Source: an uncultured Paraglaciecola sp. (lineage in GTDB: Bacteria > Pseudomonadota > Gammaproteobacteria > Enterobacterales > Alteromonadaceae). From it: DNA of 63,010 nucleotides. The translations under genes were made by a program, and so were the position numbers. The stretch spans positions 1-63,010 of the forward strand of contig CANMKA010000023.1 of NCBI GenBank assembly GCA_947498355.1. The letters run 5' to 3'. Each line of letters opens with the position of its first letter. The first letter of the stretch is position 1. A model generated the notes under the pieces. That model made no database searches. It saw only the letters and a list, made by a program, of their open reading frames with translations, and was not told the origin of the DNA. Of this stretch, positions 9,288-18,261 are shown piece by piece.

Positions 9288-10901
9288 TTAAAAAGTCGCC
9301 ACAACCTTAAGTGACTTTGGTTCAACCGAAATAGTCAACTGAGGTGCTTGTCTTTGCTCTCCGTCTATTACGTATTGAACCGGCTGTGAAGCTTTTATTC
9401 CCACGGCCTTGACTTGTTTATAAAATAGTTCAGGTGTGCCTTCACTTTTGAGCAAACTAGACAGGGCTAATTTTGCCATATTCGCCATAGTGCCAAAACC
9501 GTCAGTTTTTGCAGCCAAAACTGTCACATCGAGTAAACCGTCGTCTAGATTGGGCTCACCATTACCTTGAGCAAGCAGAGTCGAAAACGGAGCAGCGTTG
9601 GCAATGGCGATATTTGACCCCTCAACCGTAACTTCGTCTTCATCGAGTTTAATTTGATAAGTTTGAGTGTCTTGCTCTGCTAGAGCTTGCCAAAAACCAC
9701 TGATATAGGCCAACTGCCCTTTTTTGTTTTTTTCGTCGCGGCTGGCTGAGCTAATCATCTTGTAGCCCACTCCAATACACGCCATCAGTAATACTAGCTC
9801 GCCGTTACATCTCGCGGTATCTATCTTTCGGGTGTACTGATCGATTAGCGCATCACAGCTTGTTTCAACAGGAAAAACTTTGCTGCGCGCCCCATACAAA
9901 ACATGGCTCAAAGCATTAGTCGTACCCAACGGAATAAGGCCAAGGGTCTGCTCATCAGCACTTAATTGACCAGCCACTTCATTAATTGTGCCGTCTCCAC
10001 CACAGGCTATAATAAGGCTGTGACCCTTATTAATCGCTTTTTGAGTTAAAGATTTAGCCGTGTGATTCTGGTCAGTTTGGTAAATAGTCAGTACATAGCG
10101 CACTGTCAGCCTTCTAACAATTTCGCTTTTGTTCTGATGCCACTTACCTCCGCCCGACACAGGGTTGACAATCAAAGCTGCTTTTTCTGGTGTTTTGTCT
10201 GTTGATTGGCGCTCCGCAATTTTCGCCAACTTTTTAAGCTGCGAATTATTGAGTCCAGCCGTATGTCTGATCCCTTGGATCTTTTGTAAAGCGCTTTGAA
10301 TGGTGGGGTATTCTTTTTTGGAAAGTAGATACGCAATCATCACTAAAACCGAGCGACCTCTACCCAAAGCACAATGAATGACTACCTTGCGGTCTGCGTC
10401 TATTTGGGTTTGTATCCAATTGGTTCCATGAAGCAATTGTGCTTCGGTTGGGCTCTGGTGATCCAACACTGGTATATTTAAATATTGTAATTCTTGGTTA
10501 GAAGTAGACCAGTCCAGTCCGTCAAACTCAGCTGTAACATCCAGAATAGCTGACACGTCATACGCCTTCAATTCAGCCATGTCTGATGGGAATAGGCGAC
10601 AAGCGAGAAATAAGTTGTCGTTGATTTGTTGTATGGGAGGAACCTTATCGTTTCTTCTTGCCCAACTATTGTAAAATTGCGCGCCAAACAGAAATGGAAT
10701 AAACACCCACTTGATGTATTTAGGGATTGCGCCATTACTCGATTTTCTAAAAATTTGTGGCGCTTTAAACAGGTAAGCACAGGACACGGCGGACAAAGAG
10801 AGCCCTAGCCACAGAAACATGATACTCATATAAACGCTATCGAAGTGCCAAGCCAATAGTAGTGCTAATAGCGCAGAAAACGTGTAAATCAACGTAAACA
10901 T
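9288..10901 (-). CDS. fusion of dual-specificity phosphatase and diacylglycerol kinase domains
   Basis: A 537-residue protein in three parts. The N-terminus has two or three membrane segments (about residues 1-80). A cysteine phosphatase domain follows with the complete CX5R loop HCALGRGRS (about 175-183). The C-terminal half, from about residue 240, is a DAGK/LCB5 lipid or sphingoid kinase with NPVSGGGK and GGDGTINEV (about 301). It likely acts on membrane lipids or phosphoinositol-like substrates at the inner membrane; which substrate is unknown. The ATG at 10901 has CAGGAA upstream and is preferred to a TTG 15 nt earlier. It opens the accessory block on the secA side. Confidence 0.88.
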   Translation of the reverse strand: MFTLIYTFSALLALLLAWHFDSVYMSIMFLWLGLSLSAVSCAYLFKAPQIFRKSSNGAIPKYIKWVFIPFLFGAQFYNSWARRNDKVPPIQQINDNLFLACRLFPSDMAELKAYDVSAILDVTAEFDGLDWSTSNQELQYLNIPVLDHQSPTEAQLLHGTNWIQTQIDADRKVVIHCALGRGRSVLVMIAYLLSKKEYPTIQSALQKIQGIRHTAGLNNSQLKKLAKIAERQSTDKTPEKAALIVNPVSGGGKWHQNKSEIVRRLTVRYVLTIYQTDQNHTAKSLTQKAINKGHSLIIACGGDGTINEVAGQLSADEQTLGLIPLGTTNALSHVLYGARSKVFPVETSCDALIDQYTRKIDTARCNGELVLLMACIGVGYKMISSASRDEKNKKGQLAYISGFWQALAEQDTQTYQIKLDEDEVTVEGSNIAIANAAPFSTLLAQGNGEPNLDDGLLDVTVLAAKTDGFGTMANMAKLALSSLLKSEGTPELFYKQVKAVGIKASQPVQYVIDGEQRQAPQLTISVEPKSLKVVATF

Positions 10902-11041
10902 AATATTCCTGTCCAAAGTTAGAAAAGGTTACTGCAAGCAACAATGCCTGAATCAATTAGTTACGAACCGTGCAGTTCCAGTGGTTAAAGGTGGCGCGCA
11001 ACGTACTCACCAAATCAAAAAGTTATCGTCACAAACAAGAA

Positions 11042-11059
11042 AAGGGCCTGACGGCCCTT
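11042..11059 (-). terminator. terminator of the small lipoprotein gene
   Basis: A 7-bp stem AAGGGCC/GGCCCTT with loop TGAC, followed on the minus strand by TTCTTGTTT. It lies 20 nt after the stop codon. Confidence 0.7.
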
Positions 11060-11078
11060 AGCTAAAACTCAAAATTGA

Positions 11079-11270
11079 TTAGCAGTCTTGATCTTCCGCT
11101 TTAACGCCTTCTTTTACTTTCTCACATGCGTCTTCTACGGCATTGCCTACATCAGTCGCAACGTTGTCGATTTTCTCTCCTGCTTCTTCAGCTTCTCCAT
11201 CGCAGGCAGACAAGGCAACCATTGAAGTTAGGGCTAAAAGTAGAGTTGATAATTTAGTTAAGTTGTTCAT
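11079..11270 (-). CDS. small lipoprotein, 63 aa
   Basis: A signal peptide ends in a clear lipobox (LSAC, Cys23), leaving a 41-residue acidic mature part (EAEEAGEKIDNVATDVGNAV) with predicted amphipathic helix and a C-terminal Cys63. The family is not recognised; size and composition recall small stress-induced outer-membrane lipoproteins. It lies 50 nt behind the YtjA-like gene and probably shares its transcript, which has a sigma-54-type promoter, and it ends at the terminator at 11042-11059. Confidence 0.8.
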   Translation of the reverse strand: MNNLTKLSTLLLALTSMVALSACDGEAEEAGEKIDNVATDVGNAVEDACEKVKEGVKAEDQDC

Positions 11271-11320
11271 ATGTGACTCCAGTCAATTTAATAGTTAGAT
11301 AATAGGTAGATCTAATTATG

Positions 11321-11497
11321 CTATGCTCTTGGTGCTTTGCCTCTTAAGGCATTGAAAACCAACGAAAGAACCAGTAGCACAACGAAGATAAAGAAAATTA
11401 TTTTTGCGATTCCAGCGGCTGCTCCCGCTATACCTCCAAAACCAAAAACCGCAGCGATTATTGCAATGATTAAAAATGTTACTGCCCAGCCCAACAT
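11321..11497 (-). CDS. DUF1328 (YtjA family) small membrane protein
   Basis: A 58-residue protein of two membrane helices with the hallmark [20 protein letters not shown]. Family members are about 53-60 residues and are stress-induced inner-membrane proteins of unknown mechanism. The start is the ATG at 11497, with CAGGAGAA upstream; a longer in-frame form has no ribosome site and exceeds the family length. It is the first gene of a two-gene unit with the lipoprotein, below a sigma-54-type promoter at 11564-11580. Confidence 0.88.
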   Translation of the reverse strand: MLGWAVTFLIIAIIAAVFGFGGIAGAAAGIAKIIFFIFVVLLVLSLVFNALRGKAPRA

Positions 11498-11563
11498 AAG
11501 CGTTCTCCTGTTTGAATTTAATTTCACGTGGTTTCACTCTACACGTTGTTACGCTTTAACTAA

Positions 11564-11580
11564 TGCGGGTTCTATGCCAA
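11564..11580 (-). promoter_or_regulatory. sigma-54-type -24/-12 promoter (YtjA-like/lipoprotein unit)
   Basis: Minus-strand TTGGCATAGAACCCGCA: -24 TGGCAT is close to TGGCAC, exact GG-N10-GC spacing, -12 CCGCA is weaker than TTGCA. The predicted start is about 55 nt before the ATG. A 13-bp upstream site lies with its centre 93.5 bp from the GG. The gap 11498-11880 otherwise holds only the cti leader, for which no convincing promoter was seen. Confidence 0.6.
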
Positions 11581-11664
11581 GCAAAAAACAATTTGTAACC
11601 AATTGATATAAAAAGATTTAAATTAAAATTGATGAATTTACACAAAGACAATAAATGAAGACTG

Positions 11665-11677
11665 TGAAAATTTTTCA
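11665..11677. promoter_or_regulatory. candidate activator site A
   Basis: TGAAAATTTTTCA, an inverted repeat TGAA-N5-TTCA extended to ATGAAAA on one arm. It is one of seven such sites, each upstream of a -24/-12 promoter in this block, and is presumed to bind the NtrC-type regulator encoded at 30021-31343. Confidence 0.5.
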
Positions 11678-11880
11678 TGGTCTATTCCCATTAGTTACCG
11701 ATCTAACTTGGGTTAAATTGCCGTATATGTCGTTTAATCCAATAACCAGAATAAATCTGGCCCTTTTGAGTTTTAATCAAAACTAGAGAACAAAAGAAAT
11801 TATGATGGATATATTTTGAGTCAAACTAAAAATCGAGCTAAGTTAGTGCCTGTCTTGCCATACCTTCTTTTCGGAAAACC

Positions 11881-14211
11881 ATGATTTATCGTTTACTTGC
11901 TTTATTAGTTGTTGTTACCTTAGGACTAGTCGTCCTGTTCGATTTTCCCCCAACGGTTCAAGAAACAACAGTAAAGGAAACGGTTCAACCTACAGTTAAC
12001 ACCCTTAATTTCTCACAGCAGATAAAGCCCATATTAGAAACACGCTGCGTAGTATGTCACGCGTGCTACGACGCCCCGTGCCAACTAAAATTAGGCTCTT
12101 ACGAAGGTATAGCGCGAGGCGCATCAGCAGACAGAGTTTACGATGGGCAAAGATTACTAGAAGCCAATCTAACTCGATTGTTTGAAGACGCTCACACGAC
12201 TACCGAATGGCGTGATAAAGGGTTTTTCCCCGTTATTAGCGATAGCCCTCAATCCCCTGAAGACAATATTGAGAGTAGCCTAATTGCACAATTTTTAACT
12301 CTTAAGCAAGAAAACCCACTACCCAGCAAAACCCTATTGTCGGAAGAGTTTGATCTGAATATAAATCGTGAGCATCAATGTAGTACAGGGGAAGATTTTG
12401 TAGATTTTAAACAAGACAAGCCGTTATGGGGCATGCCATACGGATTACCAAGGGTTTCTGCGGATCAACATCAAACCTTAATCGATTGGATCAAACAAGG
12501 AGCAACAGGATCAGATCAGATAACCCTTGATTCAGAGACAGTACAATTGATAGACCAATGGGAAGCCTTTTTCAATCAAAATAGTCTCAAAGCCCAACTT
12601 GTGAGTCGCTATTTATATGAGCATTTATTTTTGGTTAACTTACATTTCGCAGACAATTCCAAGCGCCAATATTTCAAGCTAGTTCGTTCATCCACCCCTC
12701 CTGGCCAAGGCATAAAAGGGATATTCACCCGACGTCCCTTCGATTCACCTGGCGTAGACCGCGTGTATTACCGCATTCAACCCGTTAAACAATCCATAGT
12801 CCACAAAGCTCACATGCCTTATCGCTTATCAGAAGAACGAATGGATTTTTGGAACGCGCTATTTTTTGAACCTGATTATTCAGTAACATCCTTGCCAACC
12901 TACGAGCCAGAACAAGCGTCTAACCCTTTTGTTACTTTTGCAGAGCTGCCTGTTCAGTCAAGGTATAAGTACCTGCTTGACGAGGCCCAAAATACCATAA
13001 TGCAATTTATCAAAGGTCCTGTCTGCAGAGGACAAATGGCCCTCAACGTAATCAACGACTATTTTTGGGTAGTATTCATTGAGCCCGACCTCGAATTAGT
13101 TGAGAACAATAATGAATTTATGCAAAGCGCATTAAGTAAAATGCGTTTACCTGCTGAAGATGAAAGTAATGCTCTGCCCACGTCTTGGTTAACGTACGCG
13201 TCGATGGAAAAGGACTACCTGCATGCTAAATCGAAATTCATTAAACAACATATTTCGCAGAAAGTGCCCGTTACACTGGATTTACTATGGGATGGCGACA
13301 ACCAAAATCCTAATGCTGGCTTAACCGTTTTTCGACATAAAACCGCAGCATCAGTAGTGCAAGGCTTAATTGGCGATGCCCCACAAACTACTTGGGTACT
13401 GACCTATCCATTGTTTGAGCGGATCCACTATTTACTTGTTGCTGGCTATGACGTGTTTGGGAATGTAGGTCACCAACTTAATAGTCGAATGTACATGGAC
13501 TTTCTGCGTATGGAGGGTGAGTTTAATTTTTTATCTTTGCTACCCAGTAAAGTACAAAACGAAGTTAGAGACCATTGGTATAGAGGCTCAGTGAGTGAAG
13601 TAGAAGAGTTCGTCTACGAAGCAAATAAAACCAAGATCAAATCTGATATCGAATATACCACTGATACGCCCTTAGCAGAGCTCTACAGTAAGCTTAAAAC
13701 CCACCTAAAGCCGACCCTTAGTCAAACTCACACCCTTGAAGATAAGTCTTTATCCAAGAAGGCAAAAAATGCCTTCAATGAAATCAACGCAGTTAAGGGG
13801 CAAGCTGCATCCCTTATGGCTGAGTCAACTATTATTAAGGTCATAGATGGATCAGCAGAGAGTCATTTTTATACGTTATTAAGGCACAGCGCCCATAGTA
13901 ACATTTCTCATTTATTCAACGAAGAAGACCGCCGAATACCCGAAGAAGATAGGTTAACCATAGCAAGGGGCTTTCTTACATCGCATCCAAACAGTTTTAT
14001 GCAAATATCCGAAAGCGATCTTTCTGAATTTGCTACAAGCATTAAGTCCTTGGCTTCTCCAGAAGACTACACCAAGTTGATGGACAACTTTGGAGTGCGA
14101 CGCACCGACCCCAAGTTTTGGCATTTTGCCGATTCTATGCATGAGTATTTTGAACTAGCTTACCCAACAGATTTTGGTTATCTGGATTTTAATCGCCTTG
14201 AAAACCGTTAA
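11881..14211 (+). CDS. cti: fatty acid cis/trans isomerase Cti
   Basis: A 776-residue periplasmic heme protein that converts cis double bonds of membrane phospholipid acyl chains to trans, a fast way to stiffen the membrane under solvent, heat or osmotic stress. A signal anchor covers residues 3-20. The cytochrome-c-type motif CVVCH (56-60) lies in the family signature RCVVCHACYDAPCQLKL. Length and the rest of the sequence fit Cti. The start ATG has only a weak upstream GGAAAA. It stands alone on the plus strand and is divergent from the YtjA-like gene. A TGGCCC sequence at the right distance from site A lacks the -12 GC. Confidence 0.95.
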   Translation: MIYRLLALLVVVTLGLVVLFDFPPTVQETTVKETVQPTVNTLNFSQQIKPILETRCVVCHACYDAPCQLKLGSYEGIARGASADRVYDGQRLLEANLTRLFEDAHTTTEWRDKGFFPVISDSPQSPEDNIESSLIAQFLTLKQENPLPSKTLLSEEFDLNINREHQCSTGEDFVDFKQDKPLWGMPYGLPRVSADQHQTLIDWIKQGATGSDQITLDSETVQLIDQWEAFFNQNSLKAQLVSRYLYEHLFLVNLHFADNSKRQYFKLVRSSTPPGQGIKGIFTRRPFDSPGVDRVYYRIQPVKQSIVHKAHMPYRLSEERMDFWNALFFEPDYSVTSLPTYEPEQASNPFVTFAELPVQSRYKYLLDEAQNTIMQFIKGPVCRGQMALNVINDYFWVVFIEPDLELVENNNEFMQSALSKMRLPAEDESNALPTSWLTYASMEKDYLHAKSKFIKQHISQKVPVTLDLLWDGDNQNPNAGLTVFRHKTAASVVQGLIGDAPQTTWVLTYPLFERIHYLLVAGYDVFGNVGHQLNSRMYMDFLRMEGEFNFLSLLPSKVQNEVRDHWYRGSVSEVEEFVYEANKTKIKSDIEYTTDTPLAELYSKLKTHLKPTLSQTHTLEDKSLSKKAKNAFNEINAVKGQAASLMAESTIIKVIDGSAESHFYTLLRHSAHSNISHLFNEEDRRIPEEDRLTIARGFLTSHPNSFMQISESDLSEFATSIKSLASPEDYTKLMDNFGVRRTDPKFWHFADSMHEYFELAYPTDFGYLDFNRLENR

Positions 14212-14242
14212 GCATCAGGCCCTAATCAAGTAGGAGACAATT

Positions 14243-15580
14243 TTAAGATTTAGCGGTCGAAGCGAGTAACTCATCAAGCTCGGCAAGCTTTGCAGTAATG
14301 ACTTTATTATCGCCATCGCTCATTGATTGCCTCTTTTGCTGTTGTTTAATTCGTGTAGCTTGAGAGCCCACAAATCCATGCTGAATGTCACAAGTTGGCT
14401 GCTTCAATAAAGCGTGTAACGCTTCGAGTAACCTGCAAGTCACTGCAACGTTATTTTCTGAATGTTCGCGTATTTGGTCGAACGCGGCCCCTGAAATATC
14501 ATCAAATGACAATTCTTTCAAAATTAGTCGCAAATTTTTGTTGTCGTCGAACCTGTGTTTCGGCGGAAATTTTTTTGCGGCTAAACAACATAAAATAGAA
14601 TTGAGTTTATCGATACACGTAATAGCAGTGTAGGGGTCGTTGATACCCGGAGATAAAGCTCTCAGAGCGATTTCGACCAATTGGTGGACCGCAAACTCAG
14701 GGTCCTGAACTGGTGTGCGGCAAGAGCCAATAACAAGCTGTTCTCGAATTAGCGCCTCCACGTCCTCTTCTATCTCGTCTTCAGCGTTAACGTCGGCAAT
14801 ACGCGCATTTGCAACCACAAAATCTCCGGGAGTGAAATGTAGAGCAATAACTAAATCTTTATCCTGTGCAACCTCCATGAGCTTATGGCGGTCCACCAGC
14901 TGCACGTAACCACTTTCGGTTGCGCTAATCGAAGTCTTTTGTGGTTTTTCATCCATAATTCTTGTTATTTGGCCTTCGTCTAAAGGCTTAGTATCGTTAG
15001 CGCTTGTCCGGTCAGGGAACAACTGATTAATGTAATTGGTCAGCTCTGCATAAACATCGTCTATGACCACGTCAACCTGAATCGACTTTGCTACATTATG
15101 GATAAAATAAATTAACAGAAGCACGCTTATACAAGTCATGACTATTGCGGTTAGCACAGTAATGCTGGGTTTAAACGGGAAAGGCACGTTAAAAATCATT
15201 ACGCAAAAAATCAGGATACAGTAGATAAAGGTAGAGATGAACATTCCTAGCACCACTTGCGTCCCCAAGTCCATCATGAAATTTCTGATCAATCTCGGAC
15301 CAAATTGCGAAGAAGCCAGTGTCAAAGTCACGATTGTGATAGAAAATGCGATACTGGTCACTGTAACCATCGAGGCTGCTATGGTTGCCAGCAATGAACG
15401 CGCAGCTTCAATGTCTGTCGTGTAGAGGACATCGAATGCTGCTTGATGCGTGGAAGACAATACTGAGTCAATCCAAACTGTTCCAGCTACCAAGCCGACG
15501 CAAACAATTACCATCAGGCTTGGCACAAACCAAAAGCTAACTCTGGCCATCTCAATTAGCGGCGATATTTTAATATTCAT
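14243..15580 (-). CDS. DUF2254 membrane protein
   Basis: A 445-residue inner-membrane protein with four predicted helices: about residues 16-38, 62-85, 106-130 and 138-162. The region between helices 2 and 3 (FSITIVTLTLASSQFGPRLI) is the DUF2254 signature. A large cytoplasmic C-terminal part has a conserved SPGINDPYTAITCIDKL stretch. The function is unknown; members are often near stress genes. It converges on cti with a 31-bp gap and has no sigma-54-type site, although it lies inside the block. Confidence 0.85.
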   Translation of the reverse strand: MNIKISPLIEMARVSFWFVPSLMVIVCVGLVAGTVWIDSVLSSTHQAAFDVLYTTDIEAARSLLATIAASMVTVTSIAFSITIVTLTLASSQFGPRLIRNFMMDLGTQVVLGMFISTFIYCILIFCVMIFNVPFPFKPSITVLTAIVMTCISVLLLIYFIHNVAKSIQVDVVIDDVYAELTNYINQLFPDRTSANDTKPLDEGQITRIMDEKPQKTSISATESGYVQLVDRHKLMEVAQDKDLVIALHFTPGDFVVANARIADVNAEDEIEEDVEALIREQLVIGSCRTPVQDPEFAVHQLVEIALRALSPGINDPYTAITCIDKLNSILCCLAAKKFPPKHRFDDNKNLRLILKELSFDDISGAAFDQIREHSENNVAVTCRLLEALHALLKQPTCDIQHGFVGSQATRIKQQQKRQSMSDGDNKVITAKLAELDELLASTAKS

Positions 15581-15634
15581 TTAAAACCTTAACTTTTGTT
15601 GCCAAGCCAGCTCTCCCCTTGGCCAATTTTCAGC

Positions 15635-16213
15635 TTAAAATCTATGAATGTAAGCCAAGCTAGCGAAATCTAATCCAGGGTTTTTAGTGTTGAATCCACC
15701 ATTAGAGTAATGGATGTATCTAAGGGCAACTTCAGACTGATTATTTGGGCCAAGCTGCATTACTAAACCCAATCTATCTTCAAATTGGTAGTCGCTACCA
15801 ATATCGACTCCCCCAAACTTTTGCTCGTGAACATACGCTAAGCCGATGCCGAACTCAATTGCTAAGGGATAGTCTTTGCTAAAACTAGGAATAGATTTAA
15901 TCAATATAGGCGAGATAGAAGCACCAAATGTTGCTTCGTTTCGAGCACTGCCATGAATGTCATATAAATTAAGACTGCCTTCCCACTCGATTGTGGCCTG
16001 TCCAATCAGCGGCCAATCAACAGTGTGAAAAGTATTAGGTCTATACGCCAGTCTTAGCCCATGCATATCTCCGGTCCCTGTCATATATTCAACCGAAGCC
16101 GCCCTTGGGCTCATGTTAAACCCGCTAAAGGTGCTAGCAGTAGCATAAAAGCCGATACTCGTTAGGGTTAAAGCAGAGGCCAGAAGTAAGGGGGTTAGCT
16201 TTGAAGTACGCAT
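15635..16213 (-). CDS. PagL-like lipid A deacylase / acyloxyacyl hydrolase family
   Basis: A 192-residue outer-membrane beta-barrel with a signal peptide (cleavage probably after ATA, about residue 26). The C-terminal signature HYSNGG..NPGLD carries the catalytic His168 and Ser170; the third member of the triad, Glu in Pseudomonas PagL, is Asp182 at the same spacing (Ser+12). PagL removes the 3-O-acyl chain of lipid A and changes outer-membrane packing. The last residue is Phe, as usual for barrels. It is transcribed away from the DUF748-MlaA operon, from its own sigma-54-type promoter at 16291-16307. Activity with Asp is inferred. Confidence 0.8.
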   Translation of the reverse strand: MRTSKLTPLLLASALTLTSIGFYATASTFSGFNMSPRAASVEYMTGTGDMHGLRLAYRPNTFHTVDWPLIGQATIEWEGSLNLYDIHGSARNEATFGASISPILIKSIPSFSKDYPLAIEFGIGLAYVHEQKFGGVDIGSDYQFEDRLGLVMQLGPNNQSEVALRYIHYSNGGFNTKNPGLDFASLAYIHRF

Positions 16214-16290
16214 AAATCTTTTTCCTATAGTTTGGTTAATCGCTACGTTTATGTCGATAGTGATTTCATTACGTTATTTGAATTGACTTA

Positions 16291-16307
16291 AGCGAACTTG
16301 ATGCCAA
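16291..16307 (-). promoter_or_regulatory. sigma-54-type -24/-12 promoter (PagL-like gene)
   Basis: Minus-strand TTGGCATCAAGTTCGCT: -24 TGGCAT, exact GG-N10-GC spacing, -12 TCGCT. The predicted start is about 67 nt before the ATG. Site B lies with its centre 94.5 bp upstream of the GG. The divergent spacer 16214-16715 also holds the promoter of the plus-strand operon. Confidence 0.6.
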
Positions 16308-16392
16308 ACTGTAAGTAACTGAAAATTATAGTTAAAAATAAAATTTTGAAGAAAGTTTCACTTTACCAAGCGAAGATTATTCATAGCCTTTT

Positions 16393-16405
16393 TGAAATTC
16401 TTACT
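16393..16405. promoter_or_regulatory. candidate activator site B
   Basis: TGAAATTCTTACT matches TGAA-N5-TACA except for the last base. It is at the same distance from the PagL promoter as sites A, D, E and G are from theirs. Confidence 0.35.
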
Positions 16406-16490
16406 GGGTTTTAATACTAAGTCGATAGATAGCTGTTTGATTTACAAACTCTCTCAATTAGCTCGAGTGTGAATATTTGTACAAAGGTCA

Positions 16491-16503
16491 TGAATTATTT
16501 TCA
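16491..16503. promoter_or_regulatory. candidate activator site C
   Basis: TGAATTATTTTCA, a full TGAA-N5-TTCA match. It is centred 127.5 bp upstream of the -24 GG of the plus-strand operon, about three helical turns further than the other sites. Confidence 0.4.
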
Positions 16504-16621
16504 CTTTTATCTAACTCCCCACCTCACCCTGAGTTTAATAAATCTAGGTTTGAGCAAACTAACCTTATGATTAATATAAAAATAACGTTATTAAACAAGC
16601 CTAAAAATTCCACTTTTTAGA

Positions 16622-16638
16622 CTGGCATAGCTTCTGCA
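16622..16638 (+). promoter_or_regulatory. sigma-54-type -24/-12 promoter (DUF748-MlaA-RND operon)
   Basis: CTGGCATAGCTTCTGCA: -24 TGGCAT and -12 CTGCA are both close to consensus with exact GG-N10-GC spacing. It is one of the two best sites in the window. The predicted start at about 16649 gives a leader of about 67 nt. Confidence 0.7.
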
Positions 16639-16715
16639 AATACCTTTTCAATGATAGGAGTTGGACCAAGCCTTCAATTTCTAGATAAAGATTGGCAAAC
16701 GGTAGGAGAAGTTAG

Positions 16716-17078
16716 GTGAGATTTAAAACGGTGTTACGCGCAACAGGACTCAGTGTTGTTATTACGGTTTTTAGTAGTTTAGCGCTGGCAAGCGTTTCCG
16801 GTTCGGTTCTTTCAGACTTACTGTTCACCGAATATATAAACGCGAATAGCCAAACCTTGTTAAGTAAAGCAACGAAACTTGAGACCACCGCATCCGACAA
16901 ATACAAGCACTCAAATAACCTAGTTGATCAGTTGCGTCACCAGAAGGTTTCTGAACGATTAAGCTCAGCCAGAGAGCTGGTTGACATGCAAGCTTACCGT
17001 TATGCCAGGCACGAACTGGAGGTTGCACAGAGCATACTGGCTTTACCTACTAGAGTTAAGAAACCGGGCTTCTTGTGA
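16716..17078 (+). CDS. hypothetical exported protein, 120 aa
   Basis: A GTG start with GGAG upstream. A signal peptide (about residues 1-25, ending LALAS) is followed by a helical mature part with regular Leu and charged residues (about 40-110), suggesting a small coiled-coil periplasmic protein. The family is not recognised. It is the first gene of the operon with the DUF748, MlaA and RND genes, 13 nt ahead of the next start, so a role in the same envelope process is inferred from position only. Confidence 0.7.
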   Translation: MRFKTVLRATGLSVVITVFSSLALASVSGSVLSDLLFTEYINANSQTLLSKATKLETTASDKYKHSNNLVDQLRHQKVSERLSSARELVDMQAYRYARHELEVAQSILALPTRVKKPGFL

Positions 17079-17091
17079 GATGAAGGAAAAG

Positions 17092-18201
17092 ATGCAAAAG
17101 GCCAAGGGGCTATACATATACAGTTTGTTTATTGCGTTAGCTCTAATTGTGATTAGTGCTAGGGTCTACGCCCCCTACTTCATTAAGAATCAAATAAACC
17201 AACAAATCGAGCAAACGCCGGGCATAAACGGGCAAATAGACGACATAAGCTTATTTTTGTTCCGGGGCGCATATCGAGTCAACGGCCTTAGATTATTTTT
17301 GCAAGAAAACAAGCCAACCCAAATCAACGAGCAGAATGCGCCAAGCATAGACGCAAAGAATATCGAGATGTCCATTCTCTGGTCAGCATTGATTAGAGGT
17401 GCCGTAGTAGCTGAAGTCGACATCGATAACGCACGCCTGACGTTTATCGACGGCAAAGAAAGTGACGACCAATTAAACCCTGAAGCCACAGATGCACAGA
17501 ACTGGCTAACCTTGATCAATTTCGCTAGTCCAGTGCAAATAGACAGGGTCACGGTATCCGATACCGAGTTAGTGCTGATTAACGCCATTGGCAAGCAAAA
17601 ACAGACTAGTTTCATCAATGGGGTTCAGGGGCAAATAACCAACATCACAAACAGTAAGGCGTTCTCGGGGGATAAAATCGCGCGCTATACACTCAAAGGT
17701 AACTTAATGGGAGAAGCCAAGGCTAAATTAAGTGGCTTTATCAACCCTGATACAGCTAAACCTACCTTTGATCTAAACCTGAGTATGACAAAATTGCCTA
17801 TCGAACATATTAGCGGGCTAGTTGAATTTTACACGCCCATCGATGTTGAGCGGGGTGACATCGACTTAGCCGCTGAGCTTTATGCCGACAATGGTCAGGT
17901 AGATGGCTATGTCAAAGCCGCTATTTATAACCCAGACGTATTCAATTGGCGAAACGACATAGTAAAAGACAAAGACGGACTGTTTACTGGACTAATCGAA
18001 GGATTGACCGACGGCCTAGCAAACCTTTTACAAAGCGGAACGCAAAAATCTGTCGCTGCCAACGTGACTATCAGTGGCCCCATAGACGACGCCAACATCT
18101 CTGCTTGGCAAGCCTTTTTGTCTTTGCTACGACACTCGTTCGTAAACGAATATGAAATAAAAATTGATAACTCAGTAAACCCAAGCAAAGACAACGAATA
18201 A
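17092..18201 (+). CDS. DUF748 (AsmA-like) envelope protein
   Basis: A 369-residue protein with an N-terminal signal anchor (YSLFIALALIVISARVYAPYF, about 9-28) and a large periplasmic part of beta-strand character typical of DUF748 (IDAKNIEMSILWSALIRGAVVAEVDIDNARLTFIDG). It belongs to the AsmA/bridge-like group linked to moving or placing lipids across the periplasm. The start is the ATG at 17092 with AAGGAA; an ATG at 17080 directly after the preceding stop codon is possible but has no ribosome site. It lies 60 nt ahead of mlaA in the same operon. Confidence 0.8.
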   Translation: MQKAKGLYIYSLFIALALIVISARVYAPYFIKNQINQQIEQTPGINGQIDDISLFLFRGAYRVNGLRLFLQENKPTQINEQNAPSIDAKNIEMSILWSALIRGAVVAEVDIDNARLTFIDGKESDDQLNPEATDAQNWLTLINFASPVQIDRVTVSDTELVLINAIGKQKQTSFINGVQGQITNITNSKAFSGDKIARYTLKGNLMGEAKAKLSGFINPDTAKPTFDLNLSMTKLPIEHISGLVEFYTPIDVERGDIDLAAELYADNGQVDGYVKAAIYNPDVFNWRNDIVKDKDGLFTGLIEGLTDGLANLLQSGTQKSVAANVTISGPIDDANISAWQAFLSLLRHSFVNEYEIKIDNSVNPSKDNE

Positions 18202-18261
18202 ACCAGACCACAAAATCTGCTAAAAGACCTGAGTGGATCACCAACCAATTTGGAGAACAAG

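Noticed and set aside
10947..11011. Possible sigma-54 promoters for the phosphatase-kinase gene (TGGTGA...TTGCG with CC at 11010; AGGCAT...TTGCA ending near 10947)
   Set aside because: The first has a poor -24, the second has 11 instead of 10 bases between GG and GC, and no upstream site lies at the usual distance.
11757..11773. TGGCCC 88.5 bp from site A, facing cti
   Set aside because: The -12 position reads TT instead of GC, so I did not add cti to the regulon, although position and function would suit.
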